Positions 1 to 7,567 of a stretch of 22,343 nt of DNA are shown here, one piece after another (position 1 is the first letter of the stretch; each line of letters starts with the position of its first letter). The translations under genes and the position numbers were made by a program. The notes beneath the pieces were generated by a model. That model was not told the origin of the DNA. It ran no database searches and saw only the letters and a list, made by a program, of their open reading frames with translations. This DNA comes from Chryseobacterium sp. (GTDB lineage: Bacteria; Bacteroidota; Bacteroidia; Flavobacteriales; Weeksellaceae): the NCBI GenBank assembly GCA_003248755.1, contig QFQW01000060.1:1-22343 (forward strand), in the 5' to 3' direction.

Positions 1-262
1 CCGGTTTCCCATCTTTCACCTCAACCACGGAATAAGAATGGGTGTCCAGCCAATAAGGATAATTCACAAAAACCCGGTTATCTTTTGCAACGGCAACACC
101 CGTTAACTGATACGTGCTGTCTGAGAAAACCTCTTCTAACTGTGCATTTTCTTCGGTCGAAACTTCGCTATTTGGCACTTGTTTCGGCTGTTTGGAAGAC
201 TCCTTGCAGGCTGCCAATGAAACCAATGCCATTGCCAGTACTGCTATATTTTTTAAGTTCAT
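1..262 (-). CDS. Lipoprotein of the royal-jelly/yellow (MRJP) family, 3' end outside window
   Basis: Only the first 87 codons are in the window; the gene runs off the left edge. The start at 262 is followed by a lipoprotein signal peptide with a clear lipobox, LAAC, Cys at residue 19, so the product is probably an envelope lipoprotein. After a low-complexity linker the segment GVAVAKDNRVFVNYPYW matches the first beta-propeller strand of the protein encoded at 1284-2356 (GVTTSSDGRIFVNFP). The two are therefore paralogues of the MRJP / L-dopachrome-tautomerase-related family, whose bacterial substrate is unknown. It lies 24 bp downstream of the MDR gene and is probably the third gene of a leftward operon driven from about 2380. 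Family assignment rests on one blade and on the paralogue. Confidence 0.75.
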   Translation of the reverse strand, partial: MNLKNIAVLAMALVSLAACKESSKQPKQVPNSEVSTEENAQLEEVFSDSTYQLTGVAVAKDNRVFVNYPYWLDTHSYSVVEVKDGKP

Positions 263-286
263 TTTGATAATTTTAAATGATAGATT

Positions 287-1222
287 TTACAAAGTCACCA
301 CGATTTTACCAACTGTTCTGCCCGTTTCCTGTTCCAGATGTGCTTCTCTCATTTGTTCGAAAGGAAATATTTTTGAAACGTGAGGTTTTACAGCACCGCT
401 TTCCAATAAAGAAGCAATCTGTTTCATATCTTCACCGCTGGACTGTACTAGAATGAAATAGCCTTTTACGCCTTTGGATTCTGCTTTTGATGTCACCTGC
501 TCATTCAAACCTGTCGGAATACTGATGATGGAACCGCCTTCTTTCGTCACTTCAAGAGAATGGTCGATATTGTCTCCGCCAATGGTATCCAACACAAAAT
601 CAAAAGTTCTGCCTGCTGATTTCCAGTCGAAACCGTGATAATCAATATGTGAATCTGCGCCTAAACTCAGGACAAAATCTTTGTTTTTTGCGGAAGAAGT
701 TCCCGTCACTTTCGCCCCCAAATGTTTAGCAATTTGTACCGCAATATGTCCCACCCCACCCGAAGCAGCGTGAACCAAAACATTTTGCCCTTCCTGAATA
801 TTCGCATGGTGAACCAAAGCCTGATACGCCGTAAGCGCAACCAAAGTGGAAGCTGCAGCGTCTTCAAAAGAGATGTTTTTAGGTTTTAAAGCCAGTTGAT
901 TGGCCGGAGCTGCTACATATTCGGCATAAGCTTTTCCGTGTCCGGGGAAGTTGACCATTCCGAAAACCTCATCGCCCACTTTAAAAGCTGAACTTTTAGT
1001 TTCTTCAACAATTCCGGAAATATCCCAACCCAAAATGAGTGGATTTTCTGTTTTGATTCTTCCGTAAACTCCTTTTCCGGCACGGCTTTTCACATCTACC
1101 GGATTAATACTGATGGCTTTTATTTTTATTAATACTTCGCCTTCGTTTATGGTTGGTTTTGCCAATTCTACGTATTCTAAATTTTCTACGCTTCCGGCTT
1201 CTTTTAATACAATTGATTTCAT
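287..1222 (-). CDS. NADP-dependent MDR oxidoreductase, quinone-reductase-like
   Basis: The 311-residue product is a medium-chain dehydrogenase/reductase of the zinc-independent quinone oxidoreductase type. It starts with the GroES-like domain (ISINPVDVKSRAG near residue 38; LGWDISGIVEE near 64) and has the Rossmann nucleotide loop AASGGVG at residues 152-158. The pattern of zinc-ligand cysteines seen in alcohol dehydrogenases is absent. Expected activity is NADPH-dependent reduction of quinones or alpha,beta-unsaturated carbonyls in the cytoplasm. It sits between two MRJP-family genes, 61 bp after the upstream one and 24 bp before the downstream one, on the same strand, so the three probably share the promoter near 2388. 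Length is normal for the family. The exact substrate cannot be read from sequence. Confidence 0.9.
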   Translation of the reverse strand: MKSIVLKEAGSVENLEYVELAKPTINEGEVLIKIKAISINPVDVKSRAGKGVYGRIKTENPLILGWDISGIVEETKSSAFKVGDEVFGMVNFPGHGKAYAEYVAAPANQLALKPKNISFEDAAASTLVALTAYQALVHHANIQEGQNVLVHAASGGVGHIAVQIAKHLGAKVTGTSSAKNKDFVLSLGADSHIDYHGFDWKSAGRTFDFVLDTIGGDNIDHSLEVTKEGGSIISIPTGLNEQVTSKAESKGVKGYFILVQSSGEDMKQIASLLESGAVKPHVSKIFPFEQMREAHLEQETGRTVGKIVVTL

Positions 1223-1283
1223 AATGTTGGTATTTTTTAATGTTATTTATTTGAATTACTTTAATTTAAATCTTGAACTGAAT

Positions 1284-2356
1284 TTAATTTCTTAATGGTT
1301 TCGCATTGATTTTCAGCTTGTAAATCACGACCGGAAATTTCACTTTGCTTTTTCCGTTCTGAAATGCTGCCAAACGGTTCAACTGACCTGTCGGAATCAC
1401 AGATAACCATTGTCATCAATCCATAAAGCGTCTGCCCAAAGCAATTTTTTGTCTTTAATAACCAGGCTTTCTTTTCCGTCCGGTGATATTTTGATGATTT
1501 CACTTGTATTGACGTCGCTCACATAGATATTTCCGTCTGCATCGATGGCTGTGCCTCCTGTTGATTGGGTTTCATAGAATAATTCTACTTTTGAAGCCAA
1601 ATCTTTTTCGGATATATTTTCATCATTCAGGTATTGCGTTTCCACTCTCCAAAGCGGACCGCTTGCTGGCTGGAAATACAGCCATTTTCCATCGGGAGAA
1701 ATCTCCAATTGGTCTGCGTGGATTCTCACTTCATTTCCTTTTTCATCTTTCATAATTTTTCCTTCTGCTTTTATGGGTAAATTATCGGTGGTTGAAGGTT
1801 GATTTTCCAAAACCCTTCTACCTTTTCCTGTTGTTTTATCCAAAATAATTAAAGCCGGTTCGCCTGCATCCGTCAGATAAATTGTGTTTCCTAAAATTCT
1901 TAAATCATCAATAAAAGTTGATGGTTTTGCCATTCCAGAAAGTGGAATGATCTGTTGAACGGTATTGGTTTTAATATCAATCGAAACCAATTTTAATGCA
2001 TTTCCTGATAATGGATTTTGACCCATTGAAGGTGTTCCCGTGTCTACAATATAAAGCAAACCGTCCGGTCCTATTCTCAGTGAATTGGTTCTTACGAATT
2101 TCTCATTCACATCGGCTCCCGATTGCCAATTGTTCCAGTCTTCATTTGGATAAGGAATGATTTTCCCGTTTTTCAGAACTTCTCCGATTCTCATTCCTTT
2201 ATCTCCTTCGATTCTTGGAAAATTAACAAAGATTCTTCCGTCCGAACTTGTGGTAACGCCGTTCCAGACAATATCTGATGTTGCTGCTTTTTCTAATTGT
2301 GCGTTCGCAATTCCGAAGAAAAGAAATAAGGTAAGAAGATTGAATTTAGTTTTCAT
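1284..2356 (-). pseudogene. Secreted MRJP/yellow-family protein, frameshifted near the C-terminus
   Basis: From the start at 2356 there is a Sec signal peptide (MKTKFNLLTLFLFFGIANAQ), then a beta-propeller-type protein of the royal-jelly/yellow family (L-dopachrome-tautomerase-related). The motifs GPDGLLYIVDTG, FIDDLRI, YLTDAGEPALIILD, ISPDGKWLYFQP and TGGTAIDADGNIYVSD follow in order. The reading frame stops at a TGA (1397-1399) just after DDNGYL. Adding one G there (CTGTGA to CTGTGGA) restores WIPTGQLNRLAAFQNGK and continues to a TAA at 1284-1286, giving 357 residues with a normal family C-terminus. The gene therefore carries a one-base deletion or a sequencing error; as written the product is 319 residues. 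It heads a leftward operon with the MDR gene and the second MRJP gene, behind an AraC-type operator and a -7 box. Confidence 0.85.
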
Positions 2357-2387
2357 TTTAGTTTGATTTTCAATGATTTTGATAAGT

Positions 2388-2443
2388 CAAAGGTAGAAGC
2401 ATTACGGCTGAATAAATAGTCCATTTTGGGGAAAGAATAGCAC
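2388..2443 (-). promoter_or_regulatory. AraC-type operator and promoter, site A (MRJP-MDR operon)
   Basis: On the minus strand: half-site GTGCTA (2443-2438), 15 bp, half-site GGACTA (2422-2417), 21 bp, then the Bacteroidota -7 element TACCTTTG (2395-2388). The start codon is at 2356. The same layout occurs at four other promoters in the window. There is no TTTG at -33; the proximal half-site takes its place, which is what an activator-dependent promoter would show. Confidence 0.75.
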
Positions 2444-2461
2444 AGATTTACAGAAAATGAA

Positions 2462-2485
2462 AAACCCTCCGCGATGGGAGGATTT
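2462..2485 (-). terminator. Probable terminator of the MBL-fold hydrolase gene
   Basis: An inverted repeat with CCTCC (2466-2470) and GGAGG (2477-2481), flanked after one mismatch by AAA/TTT, lies just past the stop at 2490. On the minus strand it is followed by a T-rich run (GTTTTTCATTTTC). The stem is short, so the call is moderate. Confidence 0.5.
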
Positions 2486-2489
2486 AATT

Positions 2490-3383
2490 CTAAACCGTAT
2501 AAAAAGCTTTCGGAACAAAGCGGTAACCTTTTCCATTTTTTTCAATAAAACCCAAACCGGGAAAAGGCAAATGGTCTCCAAAAAAAAGTTGTTTTGTCGA
2601 TGATAATTTTTCGAGAACTTCTTTACGGGTTTTTACAGCCAGTTCAAAATCAGAATCAATTTGATTTCCCCATTCCGGATGTTCAATCAACATAATATGC
2701 TGAAAAGTATCTGCAATGTGCACCAATTCTTCTCCTTCCGATGAGATGGTAATTACAGTATGACCCGGTGTGTGTCCTGGAGCGTGTTCCAATTTAAGAA
2801 AGCCAAAAATATCAGCTTCATCTAAATAAAAATTAAGTTTTGTTCCGATGGGCTTGAAATGGTCTCTCGCAAACTGAATTTCAAAATCTGAAAACTGATT
2901 TTTTGTACCTTTTGAAAAATCAGGTTCATCAGACATCCAAAAGTTATATTCTGTTTCTGAAATATAATAATCGGCATTCACAAAAACCAATTTTCCGTCT
3001 TTATCAACAACACCTCCAATATGATCAGGATGAGCGTGTGTAAAGAAAATATCCGTGATATCCTGAGGGCTGATTCCTAAATTCTTAAGGTTTTCAATTA
3101 ATTTTCCGGTGGAAGGAGATAACAGTACACCGCTTCCTGTATCGATAAGAATGTTTCTTTCTTCATTCATTACTAGAAGAATATTCCCTGCCAATTCTAA
3201 TTTGTCTTCAAGAAGCCTATTTTTATCTAAAAAATTTTTGAGCTTCTCTTTCTCAATATTAGGTGCAAACATCGGCTGAATGTTTTCAATCTCGATAACT
3301 CCATCTGTAATTACAGCCAAATGAAGTTGTCCTAATTGGAATTTGAAATATCCTGAATTTTTAATGTTGTTGATTGTATTCAT
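2490..3383 (-). CDS. MBL-fold metallo-hydrolase
   Basis: The 297-residue product has the metallo-beta-lactamase metal motif THAHPDHIGG (His116, His118, Asp120, His121), the third-strand motif LIDTGSG near residue 79, HAPGHTPGHT with the next metal His near 204, and Asp225 as probable bridging ligand. It is a cytoplasmic dinuclear-metal hydrolase, typically zinc-dependent; members act on lactones, thioesters and similar esters, and the substrate here is not evident. An in-frame ATG eight codons upstream (3407) overlaps a likely -7 element, so the start at 3383 (MNTINNI) is preferred. It is transcribed divergently from an HxlR regulator with three operator-like repeats between them, so that regulator probably controls it. 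Confidence 0.88.
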   Translation of the reverse strand: MNTINNIKNSGYFKFQLGQLHLAVITDGVIEIENIQPMFAPNIEKEKLKNFLDKNRLLEDKLELAGNILLVMNEERNILIDTGSGVLLSPSTGKLIENLKNLGISPQDITDIFFTHAHPDHIGGVVDKDGKLVFVNADYYISETEYNFWMSDEPDFSKGTKNQFSDFEIQFARDHFKPIGTKLNFYLDEADIFGFLKLEHAPGHTPGHTVITISSEGEELVHIADTFQHIMLIEHPEWGNQIDSDFELAVKTRKEVLEKLSSTKQLFFGDHLPFPGLGFIEKNGKGYRFVPKAFYTV

Positions 3384-3404
3384 TTTTTTATAAATTTGTT
3401 GACA

Positions 3405-3462
3405 CAAAATTAAAGCAAGTAACTATCCAAAAGATATTACTATCCTTTTAGATAGCACTATC
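3405..3462. promoter_or_regulatory. Divergent control region: -7 box and three CTATC repeats (HxlR operator)
   Basis: Three direct CTATC copies at 3423, 3440 and 3458 are spaced 17 and 18 bp. The first two form inverted repeats: TATC-CAAAA-GATA (3424-3436) and CTATC-CTTTTA-GATAG (3440-3455, perfect). On the minus strand TAATTTTG (3412-3405) fits the -7 element of the MBL gene, and a TTTG lies at 3431-3428 inside the first repeat. A bound HxlR dimer would therefore cover the MBL promoter and the regulator's own promoter. The sites are visible; the binding is inferred from position. Confidence 0.6.
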
Positions 3463-3485
3463 TTTTAAGTAAGCAATGGATTATT

Positions 3486-3842
3486 ATGGCTAGAGTAACT
3501 GACGGTACTGAACAAAAAACCTGTATGGAGATAATGCTTCCCATACAGGATGCATTGGAAATTCTAAAAGGAAAATGGAAATTGCCGATTATCGTTTCGT
3601 TATCTTTTGGAAGTAAAAGATTCAGAGAACTTGCAAGAGAAATTCCCAAAATAACCGATAGGGTTTTATCAAAAGAGTTAAAAGAATTGGAAACCAATCA
3701 TTTAATTACAAGAACAGTTCACGAAACTTTTCCGCCAACGGTAGAATACGAAATTACTGACCACGGTTTGTCTTTGGAAAAAGTGATAATGTCTTTGAAG
3801 GATTGGGGATTAGTGCATAGAAAAAAAGTCACAGAAAAGTAG
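3486..3842 (+). CDS. HxlR-family winged-helix regulator 1
   Basis: The 118-residue product matches the HxlR (MarR-like winged helix) family throughout: DALEILKGKWKLPIIVSLS at about residues 22-40, the recognition-helix region ITDRVLSKELKELE at about 60-73, and the wing with EYEITDHG. It carries one N-terminal cysteine (KTCMEI, Cys13), close to the redox-sensing Cys6 of Bacillus subtilis YodB and Cys14 of HypR, both HxlR-type sensors of quinones, diamide or hypochlorite. Sensing of electrophiles is therefore plausible but inferred. The gene diverges from the MBL hydrolase, with repeated inverted sites in between, and ends inside a strong hairpin terminator. Confidence 0.9.
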   Translation: MARVTDGTEQKTCMEIMLPIQDALEILKGKWKLPIIVSLSFGSKRFRELAREIPKITDRVLSKELKELETNHLITRTVHETFPPTVEYEITDHGLSLEKVIMSLKDWGLVHRKKVTEK

Positions 3843-3863
3843 TTTTACTTGTCTGTGACTTTT
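3824..3863 (+). terminator. Strong bidirectional terminator at the HxlR 1 stop codon
   Basis: A perfect 12-bp stem AAAAGTCACAGA (3824-3835) / TCTGTGACTTTT (3852-3863) is extended, after one mismatch, by AAGTA/TACTT around a GTTT loop. T-runs follow on both strands, so it can also stop the converging leftward AraC gene ending at 3989. It overlaps the last codons and stop of the HxlR gene. Confidence 0.85.
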
Positions 3864-3988
3864 ATTTTTGATTAATTTTAACGACCTTAAATTCTCAAAT
3901 TAAGATTGATTCTCGATACATTTTTCCTTCACTTTGTTGCGAAAAAACACTCGACTTGACGAATCCTACAAAGTATTCAATAAATTAC

Positions 3989-4879
3989 TTAATTCATCTG
4001 CGATTTCCTAAATTCCAAAGGTTTCATTCCCGTTTGTTTTTTGAACAATCTTGTGAAATAAGAAGCATTTTCAAAGCCTAATTCGTAAGCAATTTCAGCG
4101 ACTCCTTTTTCACCCAACCTCAACAGGTTTTTTGCTTCGGAAATTATAAAAATATGAATCAGCTCCATTGCGGTTTTTCCTGTTTCCTGCTTTAATAAAT
4201 CACTTAAATATCTTGGCGACACAAAAAGCTGGTCGGCTAAAAAAGCAACATTCGGAAGTCCGTTTTTCTCCAATAAACCTTCGTTGATGTATTTTCTCAA
4301 CGCATCATTGAATTTTGAAGCCGTCTTTCCGGTTACCTGTGCCCGGTCGATAAACTGTCGTTTGTAATATCGCTGTGCATATTTTAAAATCGATGAAATA
4401 TGACTTAAAATAATATCACGGCTGTATTCATCAGGATTATTAAAATATTCGCTCTGAATTTTCGAGTGAAGTTCCAAAATAATCTGTTCTTCTTTTGGAG
4501 AAAGATGCAAAGCTTCCGTCACTTCATAATCAAAGAAACTGTATTTTTCAATTTCCTTGAAAAGTTCGTGACCATTCAGATAATCTTCGTGAATCATCAG
4601 CATATAGCCTTTTTCTTCAAACTCAAGATTTTTCATCTCGATAATCTGTCTTGGTTTCGCAAAAAACAGACAGCCGTTGTCGTGGTCATACGGTGTGCGG
4701 CCGTACATAAAAATCCCTGATTTTATTTTTTTGAAAGCTATCACATAACAATCTGTGGTAAACTCTCTGTTTCCCAATTTACACTCCGACTGACAGCCAA
4801 TCATACTGAAAAGTGGATGTTCCGGAGCGTCCCAATGATTTCCCAAATGTAATTCGGTGAGGGTTTTGTAATGTTGCAT
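3989..4879 (-). CDS. AraC-family regulator 1
   Basis: A 296-residue protein with a cupin-like N-terminal half (GIFMYGRTPYDHDNGCLFFAKP-type stretch near residues 55-77) and a C-terminal AraC/XylS double helix-turn-helix. The first HTH contains VSPRYLSDLLKQETGKTA; the second contains AEIAYELGFENASYFTRLFKK followed by the signature GMKPLEFRK. It is a close paralogue of the AraC genes at 10801 and 11730: all three share SDLL-x3-TGKT and ALHxS-x2-E. The gene follows the alpha/beta hydrolase by 57 bp on the same strand, so it may be co-transcribed from the operator-bearing promoter near 5804 and would then autoregulate. It is one of the candidates for the protein that binds the five GTGCTA sites. 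Confidence 0.9.
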   Translation of the reverse strand: MQHYKTLTELHLGNHWDAPEHPLFSMIGCQSECKLGNREFTTDCYVIAFKKIKSGIFMYGRTPYDHDNGCLFFAKPRQIIEMKNLEFEEKGYMLMIHEDYLNGHELFKEIEKYSFFDYEVTEALHLSPKEEQIILELHSKIQSEYFNNPDEYSRDIILSHISSILKYAQRYYKRQFIDRAQVTGKTASKFNDALRKYINEGLLEKNGLPNVAFLADQLFVSPRYLSDLLKQETGKTAMELIHIFIISEAKNLLRLGEKGVAEIAYELGFENASYFTRLFKKQTGMKPLEFRKSQMN

Positions 4880-4936
4880 CGGTTTAATTTTATCTAAGTT
4901 AAATTAATTTTACCGAAACTAAAAACAGAAATTATA

Positions 4937-5770
4937 CTATCCTAAAAAAAGGTTGATGTATCCTGCCGTAAGCTCCGGATATTGATGCTGAGGACCGTGT
5001 CCCGCATCATTTAAAATAATATGCTGCATTGCAGGTGCATTTCTCAACAGCGGAAACCAGTTTTCTGTCGCAAAGCTGATGTCGTGGTCCCCGGAAATAA
5101 CCAAAACGGGAGACTTCAGGGTTTTATAGCCTTCTCTGAAGTTCAGTTTATCTTCTTTCATTGTTCCGGAACCCGCAATATATCTCTGGAAAACCTCCAT
5201 CGTAGAAGGAATTAACGAACGCTCTAATCTCTGCCCGATCCTGTCGTGAGATTCTTGAGCTGCCTGTCTGCTTTTTTCGGAAGCCGGCTCAAAGAACAGA
5301 TAATATTCATCTTCCAGATCGTTAATCGGTTTTAAAGCGTGGTCAAAAAACACCTGCTCAATTGGGATTGCATTTTCTCCCGGAGGATTGGTTCCGATTA
5401 AAACAGTTTTTAATACTCTTTCCTGATTCTGAAAAGTAACAGCCTGCGCCACCAATCCGCCATAAGACCAGCCCAACACATTAAACTTATCGATTCCCAA
5501 ATGGTCTGCCAAAGCCGGAACCGTACTCGCCACTTCTACAATATTCAAAGGCAATTCACCTTCTGAACTTCCAATTCCCGGATAATCAAAAAGAATGACT
5601 GTATTTTTTTCTGCCAAAGAATCTAAAAACAATGGGTCCCAAGTATCCATAATGCCTCTGAATCTGTTCACAAAGAACAACGGAGCGCCGGTTCCGAATT
5701 GTCTGTAAGCAATTTTATTGTTGTTAATTTCTGCGAATTTTGTTTCTGCGTTTAAGGCTGTCGTTTTCAT
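4937..5770 (-). CDS. Alpha/beta-fold hydrolase
   Basis: The 277-residue product is a complete alpha/beta hydrolase: FDYPGIGSSEG near residue 61, nucleophile elbow GWSYGG with Ser102, acid Asp230 in SGDHDISF and His258 in DAGHGPQ. There is no signal peptide, so it is cytoplasmic. The oxyanion segment reads FVNRFRG where HG-containing motifs are usual, which resembles chloroperoxidase/esterase-like members. The substrate is not recognisable. It is followed by the AraC gene at 3989 and preceded by the variant operator, site E, which ties it to the four other GTGCTA promoters of the window. Confidence 0.9.
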   Translation of the reverse strand: MKTTALNAETKFAEINNNKIAYRQFGTGAPLFFVNRFRGIMDTWDPLFLDSLAEKNTVILFDYPGIGSSEGELPLNIVEVASTVPALADHLGIDKFNVLGWSYGGLVAQAVTFQNQERVLKTVLIGTNPPGENAIPIEQVFFDHALKPINDLEDEYYLFFEPASEKSRQAAQESHDRIGQRLERSLIPSTMEVFQRYIAGSGTMKEDKLNFREGYKTLKSPVLVISGDHDISFATENWFPLLRNAPAMQHIILNDAGHGPQHQYPELTAGYINLFLG

Positions 5771-5803
5771 AAGTATTAAGATTTTGTCTGTTATTTAATG
5801 ATT

Positions 5804-5859
5804 CAAAGTTGAGAATATTTGGTTGAAATTAATTTCACAAATCAGCGGAACATTAGCAC
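5804..5859 (-). promoter_or_regulatory. AraC-type operator and promoter, site E (alpha/beta hydrolase)
   Basis: On the minus strand: GTGCTA (5859-5854), 15 bp containing TTCCGCTGA as in sites C and D, then GTGAAA (5838-5833) in the place of the second half-site, 21 bp, and CAACTTTG (5811-5804) as -7 box with one mismatch. It is the most degenerate of the five sites, but spacing and core agree. Confidence 0.6.
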
Positions 5860-5904
5860 GAAAAAACGTTATTATTTATCCCGCCGATTTGGATTTAAAT
5901 TTAA

Positions 5905-6729
5905 TTAATGACCGTGAGCCGCGATACTCACTTCTTTCCAGTTTTGAATATCATTTAATCTTTTCGTGTAAACCTCATTCACAACGTGATAAGCAATTTT
6001 ACCAAACAATAATCTTTGCGGAGGGTTTTGGTTGTCGATAAGGTTTAAAACAGGTTCTACTGTTGCTTCCGGTTTTCCCCAAGTGTCAGGATTATCGCCC
6101 GTTTCTGCAAATGCTTCACGCACCGGATTATAATCTGCAATATCCGAAGAAGTCTGAACTGCTGAAGCTCCTGCCCAATCGGTTGCAAATCCGTTAGGTT
6201 CAATTAAAGTCGTTTTGATTCCCAAATGCGCTGTTTCAGAACCAATGGTTTCGATTAAACCTTCCACCGCAAATTTTGAAGCATTATACAATCCCAGAAG
6301 CGGTAAAGTCGTTAATCCCAAAAAGCTGGAAATCTGAATAATATGTCCGCTTTTTTGCTTTCTCATTATCGGTAAAACGGCTTGTGCTACCCAAAGCGAA
6401 CCGAAAAAGTTGGTTTCCATCTGTTCTCTAGCCTGCTCTTCCGTTGTTTCTTCCGTCGTTCCGAATAAACCGAAACCTGCATTATTGATCAAAACATCAA
6501 TTCTTCCGAAATGTTTTTCTACTTGTTCCGTTACTTCAAAAACTTCTGAACGGTTGTTGACATCCAATTTTAAAGGAAGAATATTGTCGCCGTATTTATC
6601 TTTCAAATCCTGCAATGCAGCAATATTTCTTGCTGTTGCCGCTACTTTATCTCCTCTTTCCAAAAGTGCTTCAGCCCATAATTTTCCGAATCCTTTTGAT
6701 GCTCCTGTGATAAAAACTATTTTACTCAT
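5905..6729 (-). CDS. Short-chain dehydrogenase/reductase 1
   Basis: A 274-residue classical SDR: NAD(P)-binding TGASKGFG (8-15), NNAG (82-85), catalytic Ser135, Tyr148 and Lys152 in YNASK. An Arg in ATARN after the second beta strand favours NADP(H). It is cytoplasmic with an unknown carbonyl or alcohol substrate. It is about as close to SDR 2 (14019-14840) as a recent duplicate would be: both have GFGKLW at the start, the RGDKVAAT segment and a C-terminal EVSxAAHG. Both also carry the same operator upstream. It is probably transcribed alone; the alpha/beta hydrolase downstream has its own promoter. Confidence 0.93.
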   Translation of the reverse strand: MSKIVFITGASKGFGKLWAEALLERGDKVAATARNIAALQDLKDKYGDNILPLKLDVNNRSEVFEVTEQVEKHFGRIDVLINNAGFGLFGTTEETTEEQAREQMETNFFGSLWVAQAVLPIMRKQKSGHIIQISSFLGLTTLPLLGLYNASKFAVEGLIETIGSETAHLGIKTTLIEPNGFATDWAGASAVQTSSDIADYNPVREAFAETGDNPDTWGKPEATVEPVLNLIDNQNPPQRLLFGKIAYHVVNEVYTKRLNDIQNWKEVSIAAHGH

Positions 6730-6760
6730 TGTTTTAATTTTTTAGTGTTATTGAATGAAG

Positions 6761-6817
6761 CAAAGTTATCATCAAACCCATCCGAATAGGTAGCCCATTT
6801 TAGCTGAAAAATAGCAC
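6761..6817 (-). promoter_or_regulatory. AraC-type operator and promoter, site B (SDR 1)
   Basis: On the minus strand: GTGCTA (6817-6812), 15 bp, GGGCTA (6796-6791), 22 bp, TAACTTTG (6768-6761) as a perfect -7 element, and the start codon at 6729. The bases 5' of the first half-site (CGTATTTCT) are identical to those of site C. Confidence 0.78.
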
Positions 6818-6852
6818 AGAAATACGTTTTGGAAAAAATTTCTCAATAAAAA

Positions 6853-6882
6853 AAGCCTTCCGAAAATACATCCGGAAGGCTT
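6853..6882 (-). terminator. Terminator of the AhpD-like gene
   Basis: A perfect 10-bp stem AAGCCTTCCG (6853-6862) / CGGAAGGCTT (6873-6882) with a 10-nt loop lies 37 bp after the stop of the AhpD-like gene. The minus strand continues in a run of T. It insulates that gene from the SDR 1 promoter just downstream. Confidence 0.88.
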
Positions 6883-6918
6883 CCACTTAAAACTAAATAC
6901 TTATTATTAAAACACTTC

Positions 6919-7458
6919 TTAAATAGCCTGTGCCAAAGGAAAATCAATAGAGACCTGAGTGTTGGCAAATACATAGTTGGTAAAGCTTCTTAACGCCACC
7001 AAAGCCGTCAGTTCGATCAAAGCTTTCTCGTCATATCCGGCGTTGAAGAAATTTTCTAAAGCTCCGTTTCCTGCATTGCCTTTATTATTAGCGATAGACT
7101 GCGCCAACTTAATCACAGCGTCTAATTTTTCCTCCGAAAAACTTCCTTTTCTGATTTCCAACGTATCTTCTTCTGTAAAGCCTCTCATTTTCGCTAAAGT
7201 CGTGTGCGCTGCCAAACAGTAATCACATTCGTTAACTTGTGAAACGATTAGATTGATAGCTTCTCTTTCTTTTGCGGTAAATGATGAATCGTGAGCCAGA
7301 GAAGCTTCAGTTTCCAACATCGATTTTAAAGCGGATGATGAATAACCAATGGTTGCATACAAATTGGGAATTTTACCCATTTTTTTCTCTACAGATTCTA
7401 AAATGCTCTGTGCACCAAAACTTAGCTGCTCTTTTTCAGGTACTGAAATTGTTTTCAT
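6919..7458 (-). CDS. Carboxymuconolactone decarboxylase (AhpD-like) family protein
   Basis: With the start at 7458 the product has 179 residues. The AhpD-type active site ECDYCLAAH gives CxxC (Cys78, Cys81) and His85; in AhpD these make a thiol peroxidase/disulfide reductase centre. The N-terminal segment KMGKIPNLYATIGYS and the C-terminal LRSFTNYVFANTQVSIDFP match the uncharacterised peroxidase-related branch. A start 13 codons upstream is possible, but MKTISVPEKEQ follows a typical A-rich leader and is the usual N-terminus. Expected role: cytoplasmic peroxide or electrophile defence. It is monocistronic, between a strong terminator and the site C operator. Confidence 0.9.
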   Translation of the reverse strand: MKTISVPEKEQLSFGAQSILESVEKKMGKIPNLYATIGYSSSALKSMLETEASLAHDSSFTAKEREAINLIVSQVNECDYCLAAHTTLAKMRGFTEEDTLEIRKGSFSEEKLDAVIKLAQSIANNKGNAGNGALENFFNAGYDEKALIELTALVALRSFTNYVFANTQVSIDFPLAQAI

Positions 7459-7494
7459 TTTTTTATGATTTAAAATTGTTTCATTCTGTTGATG

Positions 7495-7551
7495 CAAAGT
7501 TAAATCGGCTTAAAGCCTAAAATGTAGCTCATTTCAGCGGAAGAATAGCAC
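7495..7551 (-). promoter_or_regulatory. AraC-type operator and promoter, site C (AhpD-like gene)
   Basis: On the minus strand: GTGCTA (7551-7546), 15 bp with TTCCGCTGA, GAGCTA (7530-7525), 22 bp, TAACTTTG (7502-7495). It sits in the short gap between the end of the AraC gene at 7568 and the start at 7458. Confidence 0.8.
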
Positions 7552-7567
7552 AGAAATACGGAGAGGA

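Noticed and set aside
1261..1503. 80-codon frame on the minus strand as a gene
   Set aside because: It is the wrong register over the end of the MRJP gene; the correct register restores the MRJP C-terminus after one added base.
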